A stretch of 64,000 nt of DNA, taken from positions 8,269,765 through 8,333,764 of the forward strand of contig NZ_PTJS01000001.1 in assembly GCF_002941025.1 (NCBI RefSeq). Reading direction: 5' to 3'. This DNA is from Streptomyces sp. QL37 (GTDB taxonomy: Bacteria > Actinomycetota > Actinomycetes > Streptomycetales > Streptomycetaceae). Positions 54,605 through 64,000 of this stretch are shown one piece after another; the stretch's first letter is position 1, and each line of letters begins with the position of its first letter. The notes beneath the pieces are model-generated. The model saw nothing but the letters and a program-made list of their open reading frames with translations. It did not search any database and was not told where the DNA came from. Position numbers and translations under genes: made by a program.

Positions 54605-55956
54605 GTGAGCGCTTCCGAGGCCGTCACGGACGCGCTGCGCGAGCTCCACGGGCGCTTCGCCGGCGTACGCGAAGGGCGGCGTGCCACCTATATCCCGGAG
54701 TTGGCCGGATCCGACCCCGACGACTTCGGGCTCGCCCTCGTCAGCATGGACGGGCACTCCTACAGCGCGGGCGCGGCGGACACCCCTTTCACCATGCAGT
54801 CGTCTCCAAACCCTTCGTCTACGCCCTCGCCCTCGCCTCCCTGGGCCTCGACGAGGTGGGCCGCTGGGTGGGCGCCGAACCGAGCGGCGAGGCGTTCAAC
54901 GCCATCAGCCTGGAACGCGGCACCGGCCGTCCGGCCAACGCGATGGTCAACGCCGGCGCCATCGTCACCACCGCCCTGGTCCCCGACAGCCGCGAGGCGC
55001 CCGCCTTCCAGCACATCCTGACCTGTCTGAGCCGGTTCGCCGGGCGGAAGCTGGACGTCGACGAGGCCGTGTACGCCTCCGAGGCCGCGACCGGGGACCG
55101 CAACCGGGCGCTCGCCTACCTCATCCGCAGTGCGGGGACCCTGCCCGTCGACCCGGTGGCCGCGACGGACACCTACTTCCGCCAGTGCGCGGTGCGGGTC
55201 ACCGCCCTCGACCTCGCCGTGATGGCCGCCACCCTGGCGCACGGCGGTGTCAATCCGGTCACCGGGGAGATGGTCGTCTCCCCGGAGGTCGCGGCACAGG
55301 TCCTCGCGGTCATGGCCACGTGCGGGATGTACAACGGCTCCGGCGACTGGCTGCTGAGGGTAGGGCTGCCCGCCAAGAGCGGTGTGTCCGGCGGGCTGAT
55401 CGCCGCCGGCCCGGCCCGCTTCGGCCTGGCCGCCTACAGCCCGATGCTCGACGCGACGGGCACGTCGGTGCGCGGCCGGGCGGCGCTCGGCGATCTCTCC
55501 GAACGCCTCGGACTCCACCTCATGAGGAACCCGGCGCTGCCCGGCTCCACCGTCACGCTGGTCACCACCGCCGATGTGCTGCCCTCGGCACCCTCCGGCA
55601 GGCGGGAGCGGGCACTGCACGAGCGCGTGGGTGTCGTCGCCGCACAGGGTGCGCTCGACTTCACCGCCGCCGAGCGCGTGCTGTACGCCCTGGACGAGTC
55701 GGGTCCGGAGCGGGCCGGCGCGGTGGTGCTCGACCTGCGGGAGGTGACCGGCGCGGACTCCCTCGCACTCGAACTGCTGCACGCCGGCCTGTCCCGGCTC
55801 GCCCGGGAGGGCCGGCGTGCGGCCGTCGTCGATCCGGGCGACCGGCTGGGCCCGCCGGATCTGGTCCGGGAGCGGACGGGCCAGGACCTGCCGCGCTTCG
55901 CCTCCCGCGAGGAGGCCGTCGAGCACGGCGCGCGGGCCCTGGCCGGACCGGACTGA
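54605..55956 (+). pseudogene. glsA: Glutaminase A fused to STAS domain, interrupted by a -1 frameshift at the catalytic serine
   Basis: The N-terminal part (54605-54802) reads YIPELAGSDPDDFGLALVSMDG and TPFTMQS, ending in codon 66, the serine of the glutaminase SxxK motif. From 54802 homology continues only in another frame: VSKPFVYALALASLGLDEV, GEAFNAISLERGTGRPANAM, VNAGAIVTTALV, MYNGSGDW, LPAKSGVSGGLIA, and a C-terminal STAS domain (VVLDLREVTGADSLALELLH). One missing base between 54801 and 54802 explains it. Unrepaired, translation gives only an inactive fragment ending at 55021. Apart from this the gene looks intact. Confidence 0.85.
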
Positions 55957-55989
55957 GCCGGACGGGCCCCTGCCTTCGGGGGGCGAGCC

Positions 55990-56442
55990 TCACATCGGCC
56001 CGATCACCGTCTTGCGCTTGTGCGCGTACACCACCGATGTCCGTACGTCGGCGAGCTCCGGACGCTTCGTCAGCTTGTCCAGGACCACCGCGTGCAGATG
56101 ATCGGTGTCCCGGACGGCGACGTGCACCAGGAAGTCGTCGTTCCCGGTGAGGACGAAGAGCGAGATCACCTCGGGCATCCGCTCCAGGAAGGCCTGGAAC
56201 GCCTCGATCACCGCACGCGTCGGCGGGCGGACCCGTACGGCGATCATCGCCTCCAGCCCCCGGCCGATCGCCGCGAGGTCGGCCTCGGCGTGAAACCCCG
56301 TCAGGATCCCGCGCTCCCGCAGCGACCGGATCCGCTCCAGACAGGTGGAAGGCGCGATACCGAGCGCTTGGGCCATGTCCCGGTTGGTGCGCCGACCGTC
56401 CTCCTGGAGCATCCGTACCAACGCCGAATCTAGTTCGTCCAC
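55990..56442 (-). CDS. Lrp/AsnC-family transcriptional regulator
   Basis: A 150-aa feast/famine regulator. The N-terminal winged helix is LDSALVRMLQEDGRRTNRDM, then AQALGIAPSTCLERIRSLRERG; the C-terminal RAM effector domain has AMIAVRVRPPTRAVIEAFQAFL and GNDDFLVHVAVRDTDHLHAV. GTG start. It is divergent from an EamA exporter, a common pair in which the regulator senses an amino acid and controls its export. Candidate sites lie between the two. Confidence 0.9.
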   Translation of the reverse strand: MDELDSALVRMLQEDGRRTNRDMAQALGIAPSTCLERIRSLRERGILTGFHAEADLAAIGRGLEAMIAVRVRPPTRAVIEAFQAFLERMPEVISLFVLTGNDDFLVHVAVRDTDHLHAVVLDKLTKRPELADVRTSVVYAHKRKTVIGPM

Positions 56443-56463
56443 GATCGCCTCGCTCTGTCGATT

Positions 56464-56480
56464 TCCGAAGGTAATTCGGA
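56464..56480. promoter_or_regulatory. Candidate Lrp operator TCCGAA-N5-TTCGGA
   Basis: A perfect 6-bp inverted repeat (56464-56469, 56475-56480) with a 5-base AT-rich spacer lies 22 bases upstream of the regulator start. A third half-site TTCGGA occurs at 56538-56543, near the exporter start. The 17-bp size and spacing are as expected for Lrp-type sites. Confidence 0.5.
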
Positions 56481-56580
56481 TTCTACGCGGCCAACTCGGT
56501 GATCTTGTTAGCCTCCTCCGTGATCTGCCGATGTTGGTTCGGAGATCGGTGTGTCCGGTGAGGGAGAGAGGCGATTCGAG

Positions 56581-57540
56581 ATGCAGGAGCGAGGGCCGGG
56601 CGGGCGCGCGGTGGTCGCGGTCGTGGTGGCCGCGCTGTTCTGGAGCAGTTCGTACGCGGTGACGAAGCGACTGCTGGACGACGTCGGGCCGCTCAGCATC
56701 GGGGCGATCAGATTCACCCTGGCGGCCTTGCTGCTGGGTGTCCTGGTGCGGCTGAACCGGCGTCGTCCGGCCCGGCCGGACGTGCGGCAGCGGTGGCAGC
56801 TCTACCTGAGCGGATTCCTCGGAATCACCGTCTACTTCATCCTGGAGAACGTGGGCGTCGATCTGTCCACGGCGTCCGACGCGTCGCTGATCGTGGCGAC
56901 CTATCCGCTGATGACCATGCTGCTGGAACTGGTCGTCCTCCGTGCCCGGATGCCGCTGCCACGTCTGGCGGGCGTCCTGCTGGCCACTGCCGGCGCGTTC
57001 CTGGTCGTACGCAACGGGGCTGAGACGGGAGGGAGTTCACGGTGGGCAGGAGACATCCTCCTGCTGCTGGGCGGGCTGGCCTGGGCCGGGTACAACGTCC
57101 TCGGCAAGCGCGCGAGTGCGGGCCGGGACGTCCTGGGCGTCACGTACCACCAGACCCTGGCGGGTGCGGGCGGTTTCCTCGTCGCCTCCCTGCTGGAGGC
57201 GCGTGAGTGGCGGGTGCCGGATGCGACCGCCTCGGCGCTGCTCGTCCATCTGGCCGTGGCGTGCTCGGTCGGCGGCTTCCTGCTCTACAACTACGGTCTG
57301 CGCAGGATGGCGTCGAGCGTTGCCGTGAACATCCTGAACCTGGTGCCGGTCTTCGGCGTGATCGGTGCTGTGGTGATCAACGGGGAGTCGGTCCGGCCGG
57401 CCCAGGCGGTGGGCGGCGCCGTCATCATCGCCGGGGTGGCGCTGGGCATGATCGAGCGGGGGCGGGGAGCCGCGGCGGAGCCGGACGAGCCCGGGGCCGC
57501 CGTGCCGGCGGCTCCGGGCGTGACCGGCGGAGCCCGATAG
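56581..57540 (+). CDS. EamA/DMT-family exporter
   Basis: A 319-aa transporter with ten membrane helices in two EamA repeats: VVAVVVAALFWSSSYAVTKR with SIGAIRFTLAALLLGVLV in the first, and GDILLLLGGLAWAGYNVLGKR with VNILNLVPVFGVIGAVVING in the second. DMT proteins of this type export amino acids or metabolites. The ATG at 56581 is preferred because a GGGAGAGAGG run lies upstream; an in-frame GTG at 56551 is possible. Likely controlled by the divergent Lrp gene. Confidence 0.87.
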   Translation: MQERGPGGRAVVAVVVAALFWSSSYAVTKRLLDDVGPLSIGAIRFTLAALLLGVLVRLNRRRPARPDVRQRWQLYLSGFLGITVYFILENVGVDLSTASDASLIVATYPLMTMLLELVVLRARMPLPRLAGVLLATAGAFLVVRNGAETGGSSRWAGDILLLLGGLAWAGYNVLGKRASAGRDVLGVTYHQTLAGAGGFLVASLLEAREWRVPDATASALLVHLAVACSVGGFLLYNYGLRRMASSVAVNILNLVPVFGVIGAVVINGESVRPAQAVGGAVIIAGVALGMIERGRGAAAEPDEPGAAVPAAPGVTGGAR

Positions 57541-57551
57541 CCCTCCGCCGG
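57524..57551. terminator. Terminator hairpin at the EamA stop
   Basis: CCGGCGGAG (57524-57532) pairs with CTCCGCCGG (57543-57551) around ten bases that include the EamA stop codon. It also sits at the end of the convergent endonuclease gene. Confidence 0.5.
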
Positions 57552-57555
57552 CTCG

Positions 57556-58377
57556 CTACCAGATGGCCTCGACCCACTCGGGGTGGTCGATGAACGGGTT
57601 CCGGTTGTGCTGGAACCGGTCGAATATGACCTCGTTGCGGTTCTGCTCGAAGCTGTCCGGCGGGTCCTCCTGGCTCCACTGCTTCAGTACGGAGAGCCGC
57701 CCGATGTTCGGCGCCGACCCGTTGCTCACACTGTCGTTCGGCTCCAGGTCGGCGAAGGAGTCGTCGCCCTCGTACCGCACCGCCATGTAGAGGATCATCC
57801 GGGCGACATCACCCTTGACCGCGTCGCGCGGTTCGAAGGAGTCGCCGTCGGTGTAGTTGCCGGGGGCCCCCGAGACGGCGCTGCCGCCGTTGTCGAAGTC
57901 CTTGTTGCCACGGGTGGAGTTGACCTGGACGTCCTCGGGGCGCAGGTGGTGGATGTCGGTGCCGGGGCCGGTCGCGGTGCCGAAGTCGCCGTGGGACTTG
58001 GCCCAGACGTGTTCCCGGTTCCAGTCGCCGGTGCCGCCCCCGTTCTCACTCTTCGACTGGGAACGGCCCGTGTAGAGGAGGATCACGTTGGAGGAGTTGG
58101 CGGGGTCCTCGTCGGTCGCCTTGAGCGCGTCCCAGACCTGGCTGTAGGAGAGCGTGGTCTGCTCGCTGATGATCGAGTGCAGCGAGCTCTTGAGCGCGGC
58201 GCCCGTCCTGCCCAGAGCGTCCTGGTAGTAGGTGTCGTCGAGCGCGGCGGCCGGGGAGGCCGGTCCGGCGGTCGTGGGGGTCGCGGCGGGCGCGGTGGCC
58301 GCGACGCCTGTGAGAACGACGATCGATGCGGCTGTGGCGAGTAGTGGACGCGCGTAGAAACGGCGACGACCGGACAT
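57556..58377 (-). CDS. Secreted endonuclease I family nuclease
   Basis: A 273-aa exported nuclease (PF04231). Signal peptide residues 1-34 with RRRFYARPLLATAASIVVLTGVAATAPA. The beta-beta-alpha-metal core is GDWNREHVWAKSHGDFG, with the catalytic histidine in REHVW, followed by GTDIHHLRPEDVQVNSTRGNK; both blocks are diagnostic of endonuclease I. It would degrade extracellular DNA. GGAGAGG precedes the ATG at 58377. Confidence 0.92.
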   Translation of the reverse strand: MSGRRRFYARPLLATAASIVVLTGVAATAPAATPTTAGPASPAAALDDTYYQDALGRTGAALKSSLHSIISEQTTLSYSQVWDALKATDEDPANSSNVILLYTGRSQSKSENGGGTGDWNREHVWAKSHGDFGTATGPGTDIHHLRPEDVQVNSTRGNKDFDNGGSAVSGAPGNYTDGDSFEPRDAVKGDVARMILYMAVRYEGDDSFADLEPNDSVSNGSAPNIGRLSVLKQWSQEDPPDSFEQNRNEVIFDRFQHNRNPFIDHPEWVEAIW

Positions 58378-58588
58378 GTGGGGTGTCCTCTCCGGGTGGC
58401 GGAACGCTGTCGTGAAGGCCGGATGCTGACTGCTCGGTCGGGAGCCTTCCACACGCACGGTGCCGGTCGTGTGAACGTTGCGTATTCATCATGTGCAGGT
58501 CAAGTGACACCTTCTTGGGCCGGGCCGGGGCATCGGATGCGCGGATGTCGCCCCGGCGCGAGAATTGCCGCAAGGACGAGGAGGCGGT

Positions 58589-58801
58589 ATGAGCGAAGAG
58601 TCCGAATCCCTATCCGTATCCGTGCCGGAAGTGCGGGGGGTGACCCCTGACCGTCTGCTGCACACCGGAGGCGGCGATCAGCCCACCGCGGAGGATCTGG
58701 TGCTCGCCTCCGGGCGGGATCTCAGCCCCGAGAGCCTGGAGTGGGCTCAGCGCAGGCTGTCCGAGGAGGGCCGCTCCGCGATGGACAAGCGGCTCCCCTA
58801 G
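58589..58801 (+). CDS. Small hypothetical protein
   Basis: A 70-aa acidic protein: a polar start, PEVRGVTPDRLLHTGGGD, then EDLVLASGRDLSPESLEWAQRRLSEEG and a short basic end. No membrane helix or cysteine. GAGGAGG six bases before the ATG and good codon bias support it as a gene. I do not recognise a function. A strong hairpin follows. Confidence 0.65.
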   Translation: MSEESESLSVSVPEVRGVTPDRLLHTGGGDQPTAEDLVLASGRDLSPESLEWAQRRLSEEGRSAMDKRLP

Positions 58802-58823
58802 GACCCGTGGGACCACCCGTGGG

Positions 58824-58852
58824 GCGGGGAGCGTGCGGAACGCTCCCCGCCA
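58824..58852. terminator. Terminator hairpin
   Basis: A perfect 12-bp stem (58824-58835 with 58841-58852, loop GCGGA) lies 23 bases after the small gene and just before the RlmG-like gene on the same strand, isolating the two. Confidence 0.7.
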
Positions 58853-58873
58853 CTCGGTTAGCCTGAACGCAAT

Positions 58874-60031
58874 ATGAACCGTTTGACGACGTCACAGGGC
58901 GAATTCGATCTCGCCCGCTTTCCCGAGAACCCGCGCGACCCGTTCCGTGCGTGGGACGCCGCCGACGAGTACCTGCTGCGGCGGCTGGAGGGAGCGGAGG
59001 GGAGCGAACCGGTCCGTCCGTCCGGCACCGTGGCCGTCGTCGGCGACCGCTGGGGCGCCCTCGCCACCGTGCTGGCCGAGCACAGCCCCGTACAGATCAC
59101 CGACTCGTACCTCGCCCGGCGGGCCACCGAAGCCAACCTGGCGCGCAACGGCGCCGCTCCGGACTCGGTGCGGATGCTGTCGGTCCGCGACACCCCGCCG
59201 GACCGCGTCGACGTGCTGCTCGTGCGGGTGCCCAAGAGCCTCGCGCTCCTGGAGGACCAGCTGCACCGGCTCGCCCCCGCCGTGCACGCGGGGACCGTCG
59301 TCATCGGGACCGGCATGGTGAAGGAGATCCACACCTCCACCCTCAAGCTGTTCGAGCGGATCATCGGCCCCACCCGCACCTCCCTGGCGGTGAAGAAGGC
59401 GCGCCTCATCTTCTGCACCCCGGACCCGTCCCTGCCCAGGACCCCCAGCCCGTGGCCCCACCGCTACGACCTGCCCGACGACGTCGGCGTGGTCTCCGGC
59501 CGTACGGTCACCAACCACGCAGGGATCTTCTGCGCCGAACGCCTGGACATCGGCACCCGCTTCTTCCTGAAGCACCTCCCGCAGCGGACGGGGCCCGACC
59601 GCGTCGTCGACCTCGGCTGCGGGAACGGCGTCCTGGGTACGTCGGCGGCGCTCGCCAACCCCGACGCCACGGTCACCTTCGTCGACGAGTCCTACCAGGC
59701 CGTCGCCTCCGCCGAGGCGACCTTCCACGACAACGCCGAGGCCGACGCCAAGGCCGAGTTCGTGGTCGGTGACGGGATGGCGGACGTCCCCCCGGCAAGC
59801 GTGGACCTGGTCCTCTGCAACCCGCCGTTCCACTCCCACCAGGCGGTCACCGACGCCACGGCCCGGAACATGTTCCACGGAGCGCGTGCCGCGCTGCGCC
59901 AGGGCGGGGAGCTGTGGGTCGTCGGCAACCGGCACCTCGCCTACCACACCCAGCTGCGCCGGATCTTCGGCAATTGCGTCACCGTCGCGGGCGACCCGAA
60001 GTTCGTCGTCCTGCGGGCCGTCAAGCGCTGA
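58874..60031 (+). CDS. RlmG-like rRNA guanine-N2 methyltransferase
   Basis: A 385-aa protein with the two-domain layout of RlmG/RsmC. The N-terminal half is a degenerate methyltransferase fold (PSGTVAVVGDRWGALATVLAEH) that helps bind RNA. The C-terminal half is catalytic: RVVDLGCGNGVLGTSAALANP binds SAM, and LVLCNPPFHSH is the NPPF active-site motif for guanine N2. The likely substrate is 23S rRNA G1835-type. The ATG at 58874 has no clear Shine-Dalgarno. Confidence 0.88.
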   Translation: MNRLTTSQGEFDLARFPENPRDPFRAWDAADEYLLRRLEGAEGSEPVRPSGTVAVVGDRWGALATVLAEHSPVQITDSYLARRATEANLARNGAAPDSVRMLSVRDTPPDRVDVLLVRVPKSLALLEDQLHRLAPAVHAGTVVIGTGMVKEIHTSTLKLFERIIGPTRTSLAVKKARLIFCTPDPSLPRTPSPWPHRYDLPDDVGVVSGRTVTNHAGIFCAERLDIGTRFFLKHLPQRTGPDRVVDLGCGNGVLGTSAALANPDATVTFVDESYQAVASAEATFHDNAEADAKAEFVVGDGMADVPPASVDLVLCNPPFHSHQAVTDATARNMFHGARAALRQGGELWVVGNRHLAYHTQLRRIFGNCVTVAGDPKFVVLRAVKR

Positions 60032-60037
60032 CCCGCG

Positions 60038-60493
60038 TCAGGGGAGGTCGTCCCGGCCGAGCCAGGACGGCACCTCGGGCACCTGCGCGTCCCAGGCGGG
60101 CGGCGGTCCGGGGTCAGGCTCCGGGGGCTTGGCCTCCAGCGGCGCGGACGCCATGACCTCCGGCTCCCCCCGCTCCCTCGCCGGGGGACCGGGGATCTCC
60201 TCCGCGGGCTCGGGCGCCGCGCTGTCGTACAGCTGCTCGGCCACGGTGAACCGGCAGTGGAAGGGCTGCCAGACCCCCTCGACGACCAGCAGGAAGCCAT
60301 CCGCCTCGCGGTACAGCGTCCGGCGCTTCGGGTTGGCCGGATGGACCGGCTCGAAGCGCTCGGCCCGCACCCGGAGAGCCTCCAGCGCGTCCTCACGCGT
60401 TCCCTCCACGTGGTCCATCACGCCGACCGACCACATCCGCCCCTGGCGCCCGAACCCGAGGTTCTGCTCCACCACCAGCCCCCACCTGGGCAC
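60038..60493 (-). CDS. Hypothetical protein
   Basis: A 151-aa protein. The first ~90 residues are folded-looking (RWGLVVEQNLGFGRQGRMWS; GTREDALEALRVRAERF; RRTLYREADGFLLVVEGVW; HCRFTVAEQLYD) and occur widely in Streptomyces; the rest is Pro/Glu-rich and probably disordered. Function unknown. The GTG at 60493 is chosen because GGGGAGGGG lies upstream at good spacing; an ATG at 60535 is possible. It ends six bases from the convergent RlmG-like gene. Confidence 0.72.
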   Translation of the reverse strand: MPRWGLVVEQNLGFGRQGRMWSVGVMDHVEGTREDALEALRVRAERFEPVHPANPKRRTLYREADGFLLVVEGVWQPFHCRFTVAEQLYDSAAPEPAEEIPGPPARERGEPEVMASAPLEAKPPEPDPGPPPAWDAQVPEVPSWLGRDDLP

Positions 60494-60650
60494 AGTCTCA
60501 CCCCTCCCCGGAACGTGCGCGCTTGCGGTATGCATGTAACAGCGCCGGGCCGTCATCCTACGAGTCGTGATCGTCCCGGCACGACCGCGCCCGGTACGAC
60601 GATCCGGCCCGGAGGTCCGGTTCCGCCGCCGAACGGGAAGGCACGAGCCG

Positions 60651-61541
60651 ATGAACGATCGAGACCCGGGACTCTTCGGCCCCGGCTCCGTCACCTGGCA
60701 GATGCACGGGGACCCCATGATGTGGGTGGCCGGCGTCCGCGCCCTCTATCTCCAGGCGCTCCACCCGCGCGCCGTGCGCGGCGTCATGCAGAACTCCGAC
60801 TTCCGCCAGGACGCCTGGGGCCGTCTGCTGCGTACGGCCGACTTCGTCGGCACCCTCACCTACGACACCACGCGGGACGCCGAGAGGTACGGGGCGCGCG
60901 TCCGCAGGATCCACCGGCTCCTCAAAGCCACCGACCCGGAGACCGGCGAGGTCTACGGCATCGACGAACCCCAGCTGCTGCTCTGGGTGCACTGTGCCGA
61001 GGTCGACTCCTATCTCCAGGTCGTACGCCGCTCCGGCTTCCCGCTCAGCGACGCCCAGGCCGACCGCTACGTCGACGAGCAGCGGGAGGGCGCCCGCCTC
61101 GTCGGCCTCGATCCGTCCGACGTCCCCGCCACGACCGCCGCCCTGGCCGCCTACTTCGAGAAGGCCGGCCCCCGGCTCGCCGCGGGCCAGGAGGCGTCGG
61201 ACGTCGACGACTTCCTGCGTAACCCACCGGTACCCGCCCTGCTGGTCCCGGCACGCGCCCTCCTCTGGCGACGCGTGGCCGCACTCGCCTACGACTCCCT
61301 GCCCGCGTACGCCCATGAGCTGTACGGCAGGCCCGCACCGCCCCCGGCAGCGGTCGACCGCCGACTGCGCATCACGGGAACCGCCCTGCGCTCGGTCCCC
61401 GCCCGCCTCCGCTGGCGACTCCCGCCCGGCCACATCGTGAAGGCGATGGCACGGCTCGGGCCCGGGAGCCGACCCGCCCCGTACAAACTCCGCAGACAGG
61501 GAGCCATACTGGACGGGCCTGGGAGGGCGCGGCAGCGGTAG
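60651..61541 (+). CDS. DUF2236 / oxygenase MpaB-like protein
   Basis: A 296-aa mostly helical protein of the MpaB/latex-clearing-protein fold. It begins LFGPGSVTWQMHGDPMMWVAG, followed by ALYLQALHPRAVRGVMQNSDF with the family's conserved ALHP histidine, TYDTTRDAERYGARVRRIHR, and LLWVHCAEVDSYL, with a second conserved histidine. These histidines can bind heme b or iron in related oxygenases. Substrate unknown. GGGAAGG lies upstream of the ATG. Confidence 0.85.
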   Translation: MNDRDPGLFGPGSVTWQMHGDPMMWVAGVRALYLQALHPRAVRGVMQNSDFRQDAWGRLLRTADFVGTLTYDTTRDAERYGARVRRIHRLLKATDPETGEVYGIDEPQLLLWVHCAEVDSYLQVVRRSGFPLSDAQADRYVDEQREGARLVGLDPSDVPATTAALAAYFEKAGPRLAAGQEASDVDDFLRNPPVPALLVPARALLWRRVAALAYDSLPAYAHELYGRPAPPPAAVDRRLRITGTALRSVPARLRWRLPPGHIVKAMARLGPGSRPAPYKLRRQGAILDGPGRARQR

Positions 61542-61575
61542 CGGGCAGCGAAGAAGACGGGGGCGACAACACGCG

Positions 61576-63801
<2,226 letters not shown>

Positions 63802-63832
63802 CGGCGTGACCGAGCGGTGGGCCCACAGGCCG

Positions 63833-64000
63833 TCAGGCCGGGCCGCCCCGCGCGCGGTAGAGATCCCGCAGCAGCGCGATCTCCGCTCCGTGGTGCAGCA
63901 GCTCCTGGTTGACCCACCACACGGTGTCCAGGAAGGGGTCCTCCGGGTCGCTGCCGTACGGATAGGTGCTGTACCCGACCGTGTCGAGCGCGGCGTCGTC
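63833..64000 (-). CDS. DinB-like (DUF664) protein, 5' end outside the window
   Basis: The last 55 codons of a minus-strand gene that enters from beyond the window end. The segment reads DTVGYSTYPYGSDPEDPFL, then WWVNQELLHHGAEIALLRDLYRARGG, the C-terminal helix of DinB/DUF664 four-helix proteins with a metal-binding histidine pair (LLHHGAE). These are often thiol- or mycothiol-dependent enzymes. It converges with the kinase gene, 31 bases away. Confidence 0.75.
   Translation of the reverse strand, partial: DDAALDTVGYSTYPYGSDPEDPFLDTVWWVNQELLHHGAEIALLRDLYRARGGPA

Overview
The window is chromosomal DNA from a Streptomyces or close relative. Base composition is very high in GC and codons end overwhelmingly in G or C. 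Many starts are GTG and many gene junctions are ATGA or GTGA overlaps. Lineage markers include a short chaplin, a MelC1/MelC2 tyrosinase pair, DUF6328/DUF6479/DUF6325 proteins and an F420-type oxidoreductase. No rRNA, tRNA, CRISPR array, insertion sequence or prophage was seen. It looks like stable chromosome, with accessory content mainly in the exopolysaccharide locus.

Region by region. 0-5.4 kb: a three-gene operon (GT2 glycosyltransferase, CofC-like DUF2064 transferase, SAM methyltransferase) converges with a membrane-anchored molybdopterin oxidoreductase and its membrane partner; a large polytopic membrane protein diverges from them. 5.7-9.9 kb: secreted GH26 glycosidase, a cytochrome P450 and the melanin pair. 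9.9-19.7 kb: a chaplin, then an eight-gene, almost fully overlapping polysaccharide operon on the minus strand (two GT4, initiating sugar-phosphate transferase, O-antigen-ligase-like protein, MurJ-like flippase, deacetylase, Wzz-like protein, CelD-like acetyltransferase). 20.3-25.6 kb: phosphoglucomutase, a short Rho paralogue, and a MarR/DHA2-exporter pair with visible operator repeats. 25.6-30.7 kb: meaB-mutB-mutA (methylmalonyl-CoA mutase). 30.8-43.8 kb: UvrA-like ABC protein, small enzymes, VOC proteins, regulators, a tandem pair of related unknown proteins, a CDF transporter, an F420-type oxidoreductase and one apparently frameshifted gene. 43.9-47.6 kb: a three-subunit PaoABC-type molybdenum aldehyde dehydrogenase. 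47.7-52.2 kb: a RsbW-like ATPase, succinate-semialdehyde dehydrogenase and phosphoketolase. 52.3-64 kb: secreted protein, baeRF3-type protein, DUF1269 protein, a glutaminase-STAS gene broken by a one-base frameshift at its catalytic serine, an Lrp/EamA pair, secreted endonuclease I, RlmG-like methyltransferase, DUF2236 protein, a Ser/Thr kinase with eight 42-residue TPRs, and the end of a DinB-like gene.

How the parts may work together (inference): pgm next to the polysaccharide operon could supply glucose-1-phosphate for nucleotide sugars. The chaplin, tyrosinase and polysaccharide loci all concern the cell surface or exterior. The two molybdenum enzymes are unrelated in type: a membrane sulfite-oxidase fold at 2.5-3.8 kb and a xanthine-oxidase fold at 43.9-47.6 kb. 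Most specific regulatory predictions (MarR, Lrp, and a 14-bp palindrome in front of the F420-type enzyme) rest on inverted repeats visible between divergent genes. The most unusual items are the polysaccharide operon, the minimal second Rho, and the glutaminase frameshift.
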